A stretch of 64,000 nucleotides of DNA from Kitasatospora azatica KCTC 9699 (GCF_000744785.1 NZ_JQMO01000003.1:248001-312000); one strand, 5' to 3'. Positions 14,551 to 23,564 are shown, numbered from the stretch's first letter. The notes: generated by a model not told the origin, from the sequence alone. A program made the numbers and translations.

Positions 14551-15705
14551 TCACGGAAGGTACACGCGGGGTACGTCGGGCCCGATCCGGGTCACGATCT
14601 CGTAGGCGATCGTGTTCGCGGCCCGCGCCCAGTCCTCCGCGGTCGGCTCGCCGTGCTCTCCGGTGCCGAAGAGCACGACCTCGTCGCCGGCCCCCGCCGC
14701 GCTGTCCCGCAGATCGATGACGAACTGGTCCATGGCGATGCGGCCGACCGCCGGGTAGTGGCGACCGGCGACCGACACCGACGCGGCCCCGCTGGCGTGG
14801 CGCGGGATGCCCGCGCTGAAGCCGACGGGGACGAGGCCGAGCGTGGTCGGCGTATCGGTGCGATGGTCGTGGCCGTAGCCGACGCCGTGTCCGGCGGGGA
14901 CCCGCTTCACCGAGGCCAGCGGGGCCACCAGCGTCATGACCGGGCGCAGGCCGAAGGACGCGGCCGTGCCGTGTTCCGGTGCCGGGGACAGGCCGAACAG
15001 TGACAGGCCCGTGCGCACCAGGTCGAAGCGGGTCTCGGGCAGGAGCAGGGTGGCGGCCGAGTTGGCCAGGTGCCGGACCTCCAGATCAGCGCCGGCCCGT
15101 TCGGCCGCCTCCACCGCGTAGCGGAACGCCTGGACCTGGGCGTTGACCGAAGGATGCGCGGGGTCGTCGGCGCAGGCGAGGTGCGACCAGACGCCCACCA
15201 CCTTCAGCAGCCCGTCGCTCTGGGCAGCCATGGCGGCGCCCAGCAGTGACGCCCAGTCAGCGGGGGCGCAGCCGTTGCGACCGAGTCCGGTGTCGGCCTT
15301 GAGGTGTATTCGGGCGGTGCGTCCCACCCGTGCCGCGGCCTCGGACACCTTGTCGAGATCCCACCGTCCGCTGACCGAGATGTCGATGTCGGCCTCGATC
15401 GCTTCGGCGAACGGTCCCGCGGGGGTCCACAGCCAGCAGAGCATCCGGCCTTCCACCCCAGATCGGCGCAGGGTCAGGGCTTCGCGGGGCGTCGCGGTGG
15501 CCAGCCAGTCGGCGCCGGCCCGTTGGGCGGCCAGTGCGCAGGGGATCAGCCCGTGACCATAGGCGTTCGCCTTCACCACGGCCATGACCGCGGCGGTTCC
15601 CGCCCGCCGCTGGAGCACCTCGACGTTGCTCCGCAGGGCCCGCAGGTCGATGCGCGCCTCCGGACCGGAAGGCAGCGGGCTGTCGGTGTGCGGGGTGCCG
15701 CTCAT
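14551..15705 (-). CDS. alr: Alanine racemase
   Basis: 384-residue PLP enzyme interconverting L- and D-alanine for peptidoglycan. The PLP-Lys motif is VVKANAYGHG near residue 45. The second catalytic base is Tyr in GHGVGYGHDH near 280, with GRIAMDQF following. The usual GYADG-type loop reads GFSAGIPRHAS, so its Asp is replaced by Ala. The gene stands alone rather than beside the housekeeping tsaE/nnr genes normal for Streptomyces alr, so it may be a second copy. The stop is next to a palindrome at 14525. Confidence 0.93.
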   Translation of the reverse strand: MSGTPHTDSPLPSGPEARIDLRALRSNVEVLQRRAGTAAVMAVVKANAYGHGLIPCALAAQRAGADWLATATPREALTLRRSGVEGRMLCWLWTPAGPFAEAIEADIDISVSGRWDLDKVSEAAARVGRTARIHLKADTGLGRNGCAPADWASLLGAAMAAQSDGLLKVVGVWSHLACADDPAHPSVNAQVQAFRYAVEAAERAGADLEVRHLANSAATLLLPETRFDLVRTGLSLFGLSPAPEHGTAASFGLRPVMTLVAPLASVKRVPAGHGVGYGHDHRTDTPTTLGLVPVGFSAGIPRHASGAASVSVAGRHYPAVGRIAMDQFVIDLRDSAAGAGDEVVLFGTGEHGEPTAEDWARAANTIAYEIVTRIGPDVPRVYLP

Positions 15706-15773
15706 GCCTCACCTCGTAGGTCGCAGTGCCCGGGCGGGGGCGGATGTGATGGCACCTCAGCACCGGCGAGACT

Positions 15774-16107
15774 TTGTTTTACCAAGGAGAGGCTTGGAAA
15801 GTCCAACCACCGTCTCGCGGTGCCGGCCCGGTGCACGTCTGGGCGACCAACCTGCGTTCAACCAACTCGGCCGACTACTTCGTCCACCAGCAGGACGTCA
15901 CGCCGACCAACGGCTCCTACACGCTCACCCTGCAGCCCGGCTACGTCTACACGGCGAGCACCACCACCGGCCAGGGCAAGGGCGCCGCGACCCCGCCGGC
16001 GCCCGCGCCGCTCAACCTGCCGCACTCGGACTCCTTCGACACCCCGGCCGCGTGCGATCGTCTGGACCTGCAACGGCGGCGCCAACCAGCGGTGGACCCT
16101 GCCGTAA
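15774..16107 (+). pseudogene. Remnant of a GH59-like glycoside hydrolase fused to a ricin-lectin tail
   Basis: The first part reads PVHVWATNLRSTNSADYFVH, then NGSYTLTLQPGYVYTASTTT, GQGKGAATPP and LPHSDSFDTPA. That is the characteristic linker between the catalytic barrel and lectin domain of galactosylceramidase-like GH59 enzymes. After about residue 95 the frame shifts by one, and the last 15 codons read IVWTCNGGANQRWTLP and a stop, the final QxW repeat of a ricin-type beta-trefoil. The catalytic domain and most of both modules are missing. Confidence 0.75.
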
Positions 16108-16161
16108 CGGGACGGCGTGGTGAGCGGTCGGCCCACGGCGGCGCCGACCCCTCACCACCGA

Positions 16162-16905
16162 TCAGGCACGGCAGCGCAGCATCTCCAGCGGCGGGTGCGC
16201 GAGGGCGTCCGCCCAGAACTCCTCACCGAACTCGCGGATGCCGGCCTCGGAGATCTGCAGCGGCACCCACTCGAGCTCACTGAACCCGGCCCCGCGCAGC
16301 GACTCCTCGTAGACCTCGCGGCGCGGGGCCGCACCGACGATGCTGATCGGCTGCGGGTCGAGGAGCGCCGTGACCCGCACCCGCGGACCGACCTCGATCT
16401 CCTCGCCGGTCGGCTCGCAGCGGAAGCCGTACTTGTCCAGGGACGGACAGTCGAACCGGTAGTCGGGGTTCTGCGCGAAGACGAAGAACTCCCCACCCGG
16501 CACCAGGTTCTGGTGGACGTTGCGGCACATCCGCTGCATCGCCGCGATGTCCTCGGCGTAGTTGAGGCACTGCACGGCCAGTGCGATGTCGAAGCGCCGG
16601 TCGAGCGGCCGCAGTTCGGCCACGTCACCGACCTCGTAGCTCAGCCCGAGCGGGTCACGCCGCTCGATCTCCCGCGCGACGGCGATCATCTCGCCGGAGA
16701 TGTCGACGCCGAAGACCTCGGTGGCGCCGCGCCGCTTGACCTCCCGGCTGTAGAAACCGGTGCCGCAGGCCAGGTCGAGAACGGACTTGCCGCGCACCTC
16801 GCCGACCATGCCCAGGAAGCTCGGCACCTCCCCGAAGCGGATCAACGGCAGGGACTTGAACCCCTCGAACGCCTCGCCGATCTCGTCATACTGCTGCACG
16901 CTCAT
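16162..16905 (-). CDS. Class I SAM-dependent methyltransferase
   Basis: 247-residue Rossmann methyltransferase. Motif I LDLACGTGFYSREV lies near residue 43, the acidic SAM ligand is in VFGVDISGEM near 69, and motif III is around RRFDIALAVQCLNY. ATG at 16905 follows GAGGGGG. There is no membrane segment. The closest families methylate small molecules such as ubiquinone-like or polyketide substrates; the target is not predictable. The upstream gene encodes a GlxA-type regulator on the same strand 124 bp away. Confidence 0.9.
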   Translation of the reverse strand: MSVQQYDEIGEAFEGFKSLPLIRFGEVPSFLGMVGEVRGKSVLDLACGTGFYSREVKRRGATEVFGVDISGEMIAVAREIERRDPLGLSYEVGDVAELRPLDRRFDIALAVQCLNYAEDIAAMQRMCRNVHQNLVPGGEFFVFAQNPDYRFDCPSLDKYGFRCEPTGEEIEVGPRVRVTALLDPQPISIVGAAPRREVYEESLRGAGFSELEWVPLQISEAGIREFGEEFWADALAHPPLEMLRCRA

Positions 16906-17028
16906 CTGACGCCCCCTCTTGTCCTTCGTCGCGTACCGGTCGTGGCGGAAAGTCTCCTCCGCCCGCTCCGGCCGCCGTACTGGCAGATGACACAAAGAAG
17001 TCGGCCGGGTGAATCGGGGCAGACCCTC

Positions 17029-18012
17029 CTATCCCCCAACACCACTGGGGCGGACGCGTGAGCGGAAGGTCCGGCGGTAGGTGTCCGGGGGCACGCCGAC
17101 CGTGCGGTTGAAGTGTCGGCGCAGCGTCGTCGCGGTGCCCATGCCGGTGGCCGTCGCCACGGTGTCGACGCTGTCGTCGGTGGTCTCCAGCAACTCCTGG
17201 GCATGGCGGATCCGTTGGGTGAGCAGCCACTGCAATGGGGTGGTGCCGGTCACCGACCGGAAGTGGCGGCCCAGGTTGCGCGAGCTCATCCGCGCCTGGC
17301 GGGCCAGGTCCTCCACGGTCAGCGGATGGTCCAACCGTTCGATCACCCAAGGGAGGAGCTCGGCGAGCGGGTGGTTGTCCGGGGCGGGGACCGGCGTGGT
17401 GACGAACTGGGCCTGGCCGCCGTCCCGGTGCGGCGGCACGACCAGGCGGCGGGCGAGGGTGTTGGCGATCGCCGAGCCGTGGTCGAGGCGGACGAGGTGC
17501 AGGCACAGGTCCATGGCGGCGGCTTTGCCGGCGGAGGTGAGCACGCTGCCGTTGTCCACGTAGAGGACGTCCGGGTCGACGGTCACCCGGGGGTAGCGGT
17601 CGGCCAGGGCTCGGGTGTGCGCCCAGTGGGTGGTGGCGCGCTTGCCGTCCAACAGGCCGGCGGCGGCCAGGACGAAGGCGCCGGTGCACAGGGAGGCCAC
17701 CCGTGCGCCTGCCTCGTGGGCCGCGCGCACCGCGTCGACCAGCTCGGCGGGTGGGTCCTGGTCGACGTCGGCCCAGCCGGGGACGATCACGGTGTCGGCC
17801 CGCGAGAGCCGGTCGAGTCCGTAGTCGGGCGGCAGCCGGAACGGGCCGATCCGCACGGCGCTCGGCCCGCAGACGGCGATGTCGTACCAGGGGCCGGTCA
17901 GGGCGGCCGGGGCGGACCCGAAGACCTCGTAGGCCAGGGCCAGTTCGAAGTGCAGCATCCCGTCGGTGACGGCCAGCGCGACAGTTTCCATGTCCGGAAT
18001 TGTATGGGTCAT
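17029..18012 (-). CDS. GlxA-type AraC regulator with DJ-1/PfpI domain
   Basis: 327-residue regulator. The N-terminal DJ-1/PfpI-like domain (about 5-170) contains TVIVPGWADV and the nucleophile-elbow-like VASLCTGAFVLAAAG. The C-terminal AraC DNA-binding domain (about 215-315) has two helix-turn-helices, the second in GTATTLRRHFNRTVGVPPDTYRRTF. ATG at 18012 is used; a GTG 18 bases upstream is possible. It is divergent from a saccharopine-dehydrogenase-like gene 91 bp away, a likely target. Confidence 0.92.
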   Translation of the reverse strand: MTHTIPDMETVALAVTDGMLHFELALAYEVFGSAPAALTGPWYDIAVCGPSAVRIGPFRLPPDYGLDRLSRADTVIVPGWADVDQDPPAELVDAVRAAHEAGARVASLCTGAFVLAAAGLLDGKRATTHWAHTRALADRYPRVTVDPDVLYVDNGSVLTSAGKAAAMDLCLHLVRLDHGSAIANTLARRLVVPPHRDGGQAQFVTTPVPAPDNHPLAELLPWVIERLDHPLTVEDLARQARMSSRNLGRHFRSVTGTTPLQWLLTQRIRHAQELLETTDDSVDTVATATGMGTATTLRRHFNRTVGVPPDTYRRTFRSRVRPSGVGG

Positions 18013-18103
18013 GGCGTTCCAGACACTCACAGCCGGGTGTCCGCCCGGGTCAGGATGTGCGTGACGGATCGCAGGAGATCATTCGAGTACGGGGGAGAAA
18101 CCC

Positions 18104-19132
18104 ATGGGATCGGGACTCGCGGTGACGGTGTTCGGCGCCTACGGACACACCGGGCGCTTCGTGGTGGCACAGTTGCGGGAGCGCGGGTTCGTCCCGGTGC
18201 TGGCAGGGCGCGACGCCGACAAGTTGCGCGTGCCGGCGTCCGAGTTCGGCCTCGACGCCCGCCCGGCCTCGGTCGACGACCCGGCCTCGCTCGACCGCGC
18301 ACTGGCTGGTGCGGCGGCCGTGATCAACTGCGCCGGGCCCTTCGCCACGACGGCCACCCCCGTGATCGAGGCGGCCCTGCGCGCCGGGATCCCGTATGTG
18401 GACGTGGCGGCCGAGATCGAGGCCAACGCCGACACCTTCGCGCACTTCACCGACCGCGCCCGCGCCGCAGGCGTGGCGGTCGTCCCGGCGATGGCCTTCT
18501 ACGGCGGCCTCGGCGACCTGCTGGCCACGGCCGCGATGGGCGACTGGACGGCGGCCGACGAGGCGCACATCGCGTACGGGCTGAGCAGTTGGCACCCCAC
18601 CGCCGGCACCCGTTCGGCGGGCGCGGTCTCCCGGCAGCGGCGCGGCGGCGGGCGCCTCGTCTACACGGACGGGCGGCTGCAGCACCGCCATGACAACCCG
18701 CCGACCCTGGAGTGGCCCTTCCCCGAGCCGATGGGCTCCCGGACCGTCATCGGGGAGTTCACGATGGCCGACGTCGTCACCGTCCCCAGCCACCTGTCGA
18801 TCCCCGAAGTGCGCACCTACATGACGGTCGAGGCCGCCAAGCAGGTGACGGCCCCGGAGACACCGACGCCGGCCCCGGTCGACGAGCACGGACGGTCCGC
18901 GCAGACCTTCCTGGTCGATGTCGTGGTGCGCTCCGGCGACACCGAACGGCGAGCCGTGGCAACGGGCCAGGACATCTACGCCGTCACCGCGCCGCTCGCG
19001 GTGGAGGCGGTCGACCGCATCCTCACGGGACGGACCAGCACGGTCGGCGTCGCCTCGGCCGGCGAGATCTTCGACGCGCCCGACTTCCTGCGCGCGCTCT
19101 CCTCGCACATCTCCGTGGAAGTGCACCAGTAG
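18104..19132 (+). CDS. Saccharopine dehydrogenase-like NAD(P)-binding oxidoreductase
   Basis: 342-residue protein with an N-terminal Rossmann fold (VFGAYGHTGRFVVAQL) followed by the AGRD and INCAGPF segments characteristic of saccharopine dehydrogenase-like / trans-acting enoyl reductase proteins. GGGGGAG precedes the ATG. Family members include lipid or polyketide enoyl reductases and uncharacterised oxidoreductases; lysine metabolism is unlikely. Probably controlled by the divergent GlxA-type regulator. Confidence 0.87.
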   Translation: MGSGLAVTVFGAYGHTGRFVVAQLRERGFVPVLAGRDADKLRVPASEFGLDARPASVDDPASLDRALAGAAAVINCAGPFATTATPVIEAALRAGIPYVDVAAEIEANADTFAHFTDRARAAGVAVVPAMAFYGGLGDLLATAAMGDWTAADEAHIAYGLSSWHPTAGTRSAGAVSRQRRGGGRLVYTDGRLQHRHDNPPTLEWPFPEPMGSRTVIGEFTMADVVTVPSHLSIPEVRTYMTVEAAKQVTAPETPTPAPVDEHGRSAQTFLVDVVVRSGDTERRAVATGQDIYAVTAPLAVEAVDRILTGRTSTVGVASAGEIFDAPDFLRALSSHISVEVHQ

Positions 19133-19164
19133 CAGCCGGGCCGCCCACCGGATCGCCGGCTGCG

Positions 19165-19623
19165 TCAGCCGCCGCAGGCGCAGCCGGCGGCGGTGCAGCA
19201 GGAGGCGGTGGCGCAGCAGGCTTCCGGCGCGGTGCCGGCGTTCCGGTCGAGGGTGTCGGCGTCGGCCTTGACGACGTAGACCTCCCAGGACTCCTTGCCG
19301 GGGCCGTGCACCCAGACCTTGTCCTGGAGCGCGTAGCAGCAGGTCGTGTCGGCCTCCTCGAAGGTCGCGAGGCCCGCCTCCTTGAGGCGGGTGGTGGCGG
19401 CGTCGACCTCCTGGGTGCCGGCGACCTCGACGCCGAGGTGGTCCAGGCGGGTGTCCGCGCCGGGCTCGCCCTCGATGAGGACGAGCTTGAGCGGGGGCTC
19501 GGTGATGGCGAAGTTCGCGTAGCCCGAGCGGCGCTTGGCCGGCTCGGCGCCGAATAGCTTGGCGTAGAAGGCGACGGAGCCTTCGAGGTCGGCGACGCGA
19601 AGCGCGAGCTGTACACGGGACAT
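19165..19623 (-). CDS. arsI: ArsI/CadI family VOC metalloenzyme (C-As lyase type)
   Basis: 152-residue VOC protein. The catalytic-type vicinal cysteines TTCCYALQDKVWV lie near residue 96, and the Glu of PGKESWEVYVV is a probable metal ligand. The C-terminus is very Cys-rich (EACCATASCCTAAGCACGG). ArsI cleaves the carbon-arsenic bond of methylarsenite; CadI is the cadmium-induced relative. It is divergent from arsR across a palindromic operator, which favours an arsenic role. Confidence 0.88.
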   Translation of the reverse strand: MSRVQLALRVADLEGSVAFYAKLFGAEPAKRRSGYANFAITEPPLKLVLIEGEPGADTRLDHLGVEVAGTQEVDAATTRLKEAGLATFEEADTTCCYALQDKVWVHGPGKESWEVYVVKADADTLDRNAGTAPEACCATASCCTAAGCACGG

Positions 19624-19648
19624 GGTGGTCTCCCCGATCCGGTCCTCT

Positions 19649-19712
19649 TGTATCGACAGTTGTCGATACAGCCGAGCTTGCCAGCACGCTTAGATGACTG
19701 TCAACATAGACA
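19649..19712. promoter_or_regulatory. ArsR operators between arsI and arsR
   Basis: A perfect palindrome with 9-bp arms, TGTATCGAC-4-GTCGATACA (19649-19670), lies just upstream of arsI. A second inverted repeat, TGTC-AACATA-GACA (19699-19712), ends one base before the arsR ATG. Both sites could be bound by the ArsR product, repressing both transcripts. The second site implies that arsR mRNA is leaderless or nearly so. Confidence 0.7.
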
Positions 19713-19713
19713 C

Positions 19714-20100
19714 ATGTCGAATCTGCATTTGCCGGTGCTCGGGCAGGACGACCAGGCGGCGTGCTGCACACCGATGGTCCGCGAGCCGCTCGGCGAGGAC
19801 GCCGCCCTCGATCTGGCGAAGATGTTCAAGGCTCTGTCGGACCCGGTCCGGCTGCGGCTGCTGTCCCTGATCGCCTCGCACGAAGGCGGCGAGGCCTGCG
19901 TCTGCGACCTGACCGGCCCGTTCGACGTGTCCCAGCCGACCATCTCGCACCACCTGAAGGTGCTGCGCGAGGCCGGCCTGGTGGGCTCCGAGCGGCGCGG
20001 CACCTGGGTCTACTACTGGGTGCTGCCCGCAGCCCTGGCCCGGCTCTCCTCGCTGCTGGAGGCCCCGGTCGGCACCGCCGCAGGGGTGGGTGCGAGATGA
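19714..20100 (+). CDS. arsR: ArsR family metalloregulator
   Basis: 128-residue winged-helix repressor. The helical core is KALSDPVRLRLLSLIAS. The metal motif ACVCDLTGPFDVSQPTISHH overlaps the recognition helix as in classical ArsR, where Cys-x-Cys-Asp-Leu binds As(III). An additional N-terminal Cys pair (AACCTP) may be a third ligand source. No Shine-Dalgarno sequence. The stop overlaps the aquaporin ATG (ATGA). Confidence 0.94.
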   Translation: MSNLHLPVLGQDDQAACCTPMVREPLGEDAALDLAKMFKALSDPVRLRLLSLIASHEGGEACVCDLTGPFDVSQPTISHHLKVLREAGLVGSERRGTWVYYWVLPAALARLSSLLEAPVGTAAGVGAR

Positions 20101-20840
20101 CGGCGACACCTCTGGCCCGCCGCGCGGCCGTCGAACTGGTCGGCAGCGCCGCCCTGGTGGCGATCGTGGTCGGCTCCGGCATCCAGGCCACCGAGCTGTC
20201 CCACGACGTCGGGGTGCAGCTGCTGGCCAACTCGCTGGCCACGGTCTTCGGCCTGGGCGTGCTGATCGCCCTGCTCGGCCCGGTCTCCGGTGCCCACTTC
20301 AATCCGGCCGTCACCCTGGCGGCCTGGTGGACGGGTCGACGGAGCGGCGAGGGGCCGACCCCGCGCGAGCTCGCGGCGTACGTACCCGCGCAGATCGTCG
20401 GGGCGGTCGGCGGCGCCCTGCTCGCCGACGCGATGTTCGCCGAGCCGCTGGTGCACTGGTCCACCCACGACCGGTCGGCCCCGCATCTGTGGCTGGGCGA
20501 GGTGGTGGCCACCGCCGGTCTGATCCTGCTGATCTTCGGCCTGGCCCGCACCGGGCGCGCGCACTTCGCACCGGTCGCCGTCGCCTGCTACATCGGCGCC
20601 GCGTACTGGTTCACCTCCTCCACCAGCTTCGCCAACCCCGCGGTGACCATCGGCCGGGCCTTCACCGACACCTTCGCCGGCATCGCCCCGGGCTCGGTGC
20701 TGCCCTTCGTCGCGGCCCAACTCCTCGGCCTGGCCATCGGTGTGGGCCTGGTCGCCGTGCTGTTCGGCCGGCCCGCGCCCGCCGCCGAGGACGTCGTCCT
20801 CCCGCACGGCGAGCACCACCTCGCCGCCTCCGGCCGCTGA
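20097..20840 (+). CDS. MIP/aquaporin family channel in arsenic cluster
   Basis: 247-residue six-helix membrane channel with both NPA boxes (HFNPAVT near residue 67 and FANPAVTIGR near 185). Encoded between arsR and arsC, with no ArsB or Acr3 pump in the window. In some rhizobia an ars-linked aquaglyceroporin (AqpS) lets arsenite made by ArsC leave down its gradient, so the same role is inferred here. The C-terminus carries His residues (HGEHHLA). Confidence 0.9.
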   Translation: MTATPLARRAAVELVGSAALVAIVVGSGIQATELSHDVGVQLLANSLATVFGLGVLIALLGPVSGAHFNPAVTLAAWWTGRRSGEGPTPRELAAYVPAQIVGAVGGALLADAMFAEPLVHWSTHDRSAPHLWLGEVVATAGLILLIFGLARTGRAHFAPVAVACYIGAAYWFTSSTSFANPAVTIGRAFTDTFAGIAPGSVLPFVAAQLLGLAIGVGLVAVLFGRPAPAAEDVVLPHGEHHLAASGR

Positions 20841-20887
20841 CCCGGTCCTCCTCGCACAGCTCCCCTCGATCAAGGAAGTACCCTGCC

Positions 20888-21307
20888 GTGAGCTCCCCCG
20901 CCGTCCCGTCCGTGCTGTTCGTCTGCGTCCACAACGCCGGGCGCTCCCAGATGGCCGCCGCCTTCCTGACCCACCTCGGCCAGGGCCGGGTCCAGGTCCG
21001 CTCGGCCGGCTCCGCACCCGCCGACACCGTCAACCCGGCCGTGGTCGAGGCCATGAGCGAGGTCGGCATCGACGTCTCCGCCGAGACCCCGAAGGTGCTC
21101 ACCGTCGAGGCCGTGCAGGCCTCGGACGTGGTGATCACCATGGGCTGCGGCGACGCCTGCCCCTACTTCCCCGGGAAGCGGTACCTGGACTGGACGTTGG
21201 AGGACCCCGCGGGCCAGGGTGTCGAGGCCGTCCGCCCGATCCGCCAGGAGATCGAGCAGCGGGTCCGCTGCCTGCTCGCCGAACTCGGCGTCCAGGCAGC
21301 CGCGTAG
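20888..21307 (+). CDS. arsC: Arsenate reductase, low-molecular-weight phosphatase type
   Basis: 139-residue protein. The P-loop nucleophile is FVCVHNAGRSQ near residue 13 (Cys-x5-Arg), followed by GCGDACPYFPGKRYLDW, which supplies the second-shell Cys pair and the acid-base Asp. This matches arsenate reductases of the LMW protein-tyrosine-phosphatase fold (thioredoxin or mycothiol dependent). GTG start with AAGGAA about 10 bases upstream. It converts arsenate to arsenite for exit by the adjacent channel. Confidence 0.93.
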   Translation: MSSPAVPSVLFVCVHNAGRSQMAAAFLTHLGQGRVQVRSAGSAPADTVNPAVVEAMSEVGIDVSAETPKVLTVEAVQASDVVITMGCGDACPYFPGKRYLDWTLEDPAGQGVEAVRPIRQEIEQRVRCLLAELGVQAAA

Positions 21308-21314
21308 CACACGC

Positions 21315-21352
21315 ACGTCGCCCCGGGCAGCTCAGGCTGCTCGGGGCGACGT
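21315..21352. terminator. Bidirectional terminator between arsC and plcC
   Basis: Perfect hairpin: outer 11-bp arms ACGTCGCCCCG / CGGGGCGACGT and an inner 5-bp stem GCAGC-TCAG-GCTGC. It sits directly between two convergent genes. Confidence 0.8.
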
Positions 21353-21377
21353 GGTCGACCGACCGGTGACCGAGGGG

Positions 21378-23438
21378 TCAGTGGGTGAGGATGCCCGGGT
21401 CGGAGACACCCGGCGCGCCGGTCTCGACGTGGCCGGCGAGGCGACGGACGAAGTCGGTCGTGCTGGTGGAAGTGACCGTCACGTCGTACCAGTTGTGGCA
21501 GGCGCTCAGGTCGACGCAGTAGCTGACCGTCGCACCCTTGCGGACCGTGAGGCTCTGCGGGGCGCCGCCGTACGCGTTGGTGACGGTGAGGTGGGCGTCG
21601 GCGGTGGCCGCGTTGGTGAAGGTCAGCTCGAGGTTGCCGGTGGCCGCGTTGTGGCGCGCGGTGACCTCGGGCCCGGCGGTCTTGCCGGGGTTGCGCAGGC
21701 GGCGCAGGAAGCCGTTCGGGCCGAAGACGGTCAGGTCCGTGACGCCCTTGGAGTACTTGGTGTTCCAGCTGTCCGTGATCGACTTGCCCGCCTCGGCGGT
21801 GTACGTCCAGGGGCCGTCCGTGCGGTTGGCGGAGGTCACCAGGAACTGGGCGCCGGCCGAAGTCCCGCCGCTGAAGGTGAGGCTGAAGGTGCCGGCGGTG
21901 ACGTCGGCCGCGCCGTCCACCGACGGCGCGTACTTCAGCGGGCGGGTCGGCTTGCTGCCCGCCTCCTGCTTGGGCAGGGTGCCGGTGGCGGGCGGGGTCG
22001 GCACGTAGTCCGGGTGCCGGTTGTGGTCCGGCGGCAGGTAGCCGGCCGTCGAAGGCAGCGCCGCCGGCGTCGAGTTCGACGTGCTGAAGTCGAAGGCCGA
22101 GGTCAGGTCGCCGCAGATGGCCCGCCGCCAGGGCGAGATGTTGGGCTCCTGGACGCCGAAGCGGCGCTCCATGAACCGGATGATCGAGGTGTGGTCGAAG
22201 GTCTCGGAGCAGGTGTAGCCACCGGTGCTCCACGGGGAGACGACCAGCATCGGCACCCGCTGGCCGAGGCCGTAGGGGCCCGCCGAGTAGCTGGAGTTGC
22301 CGGCGAAGTAGTCCGCCGTCGTCGACACGGTCGACCGGCCCTGCGAGGCGGCGGACGGCACGAACGGCGGCACGACGTGGTCGAAGAAACCGTCGTTCTC
22401 GTCGTAGGTGATGAACAGCGCCGTCTTCGCCCACACGTCGGGGTTGGCGGTCAGCGCGTCCAGCACCTGCGAGACGTACCAGGCACCGTAGTTCGCCGGC
22501 CAGTTGGGGTGCTCGGTGAAGGCCTCGGGTGCGGCGATCCAGGAGATCTGCGGCAGCGTACCGGCCTGGACGTCACGCTTGAGGACGTCGAAGAGCCCGT
22601 CGCCGTTCTTGGCGTCGGTGCCGGTGCGGGCCTTGTCGTACAGCGCGTCGCCGGGCTTGGCGTTGCGGTAACTGTTGAAGTACAGCAGCGAGTTGTCGCC
22701 GTAGTTGCCCCGGTACGCGTCGCTGATCCAGCCCCAGGAGCCGGCCGCGTCCAGGCCGTCGCCGATGTCCTGGTAGATCTTCCAGGAGACGCCGGCCTGC
22801 TCGAGCCGCTCCGGGTAGGTCGTCCAGCCGTAGCCGGCCTCCTGGTTGCCGAGGACCGGGCCGCCGCCGACACCGTCGTTGCCCGTGTAACCGGTCCACA
22901 TGTAGTAGCGGTTCGGGTCGGTGGAGCCGATGAATGAGCAGTGGTACGCGTCGCAGATGGTGAACGCGTCGGCGAGCGCGTAGTGGAACGGGATGTCGTC
23001 ACGCGTCAGGTACGCCATCGTGGTGGACGTCTTGGCGGGGATCCACTGGTCGTACTTGCCGTTGTTGAACGCCTTGTGGCCGCCGGCCCAGTCATGGTTG
23101 AGGTCCTGGATGAACTGCAGGCCCAGGTCGCTGACCTGGGGACGGAACGGCAGCACCTCCTTCTTGCTGCTGTCCGTCTGGTGCCACACCGACTTGCCGC
23201 TCGGCAGCGTCACCGGACGCGGGTCGCCGAAGCCCCGAACGCCCTTCATCGACCCGAAGTAGTGGTCGAAGGAACGGTTCTCCTGCATCAGCACGACGAT
23301 GTGCTCGACGTCCTGGATCGTGCCCGTGCTGCCCTGGGGGGCGATGGACGCGGCTCGCGCGATGCTCTGCGACAGGGCTGCGAAGGCGGTGGTCGCACCG
23401 GCCAGTTGCAGGAAGCGGCGGCGGTTGAGTTCTGTCAT
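21378..23438 (-). CDS. Secreted phosphocholine-specific phospholipase C
   Basis: 686-residue phosphoesterase-family enzyme. The twin-arginine signal NRRRFLQLAGATTAFAA is followed by a Gly/Ala-rich h-region and a cleavage-like ARAAS site, so export would be folded via Tat. Catalytic-domain motifs are MQENRSFDHYFGSMKG near residue 53 and YDENDGFFDHVVPP near 350. Two C-terminal immunoglobulin-like DUF756 domains follow (about 505-685). It hydrolyses choline phospholipids outside the cell and releases phosphate. Such genes are often phosphate-regulated, but I see no PHO box. Confidence 0.93.
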   Translation of the reverse strand: MTELNRRRFLQLAGATTAFAALSQSIARAASIAPQGSTGTIQDVEHIVVLMQENRSFDHYFGSMKGVRGFGDPRPVTLPSGKSVWHQTDSSKKEVLPFRPQVSDLGLQFIQDLNHDWAGGHKAFNNGKYDQWIPAKTSTTMAYLTRDDIPFHYALADAFTICDAYHCSFIGSTDPNRYYMWTGYTGNDGVGGGPVLGNQEAGYGWTTYPERLEQAGVSWKIYQDIGDGLDAAGSWGWISDAYRGNYGDNSLLYFNSYRNAKPGDALYDKARTGTDAKNGDGLFDVLKRDVQAGTLPQISWIAAPEAFTEHPNWPANYGAWYVSQVLDALTANPDVWAKTALFITYDENDGFFDHVVPPFVPSAASQGRSTVSTTADYFAGNSSYSAGPYGLGQRVPMLVVSPWSTGGYTCSETFDHTSIIRFMERRFGVQEPNISPWRRAICGDLTSAFDFSTSNSTPAALPSTAGYLPPDHNRHPDYVPTPPATGTLPKQEAGSKPTRPLKYAPSVDGAADVTAGTFSLTFSGGTSAGAQFLVTSANRTDGPWTYTAEAGKSITDSWNTKYSKGVTDLTVFGPNGFLRRLRNPGKTAGPEVTARHNAATGNLELTFTNAATADAHLTVTNAYGGAPQSLTVRKGATVSYCVDLSACHNWYDVTVTSTSTTDFVRRLAGHVETGAPGVSDPGILTH

Positions 23439-23564
23439 CAGCGGGGTGACCTCTACATGTCGCGGGGTGGCGGACGTTCTCCCTAGGACAGCGGTTTCGG
23501 GACATCGCCCGGCGGACGACTCATGACTGCCCGCTGTACGGCAGACGAACGCCCCTCGACGGCG

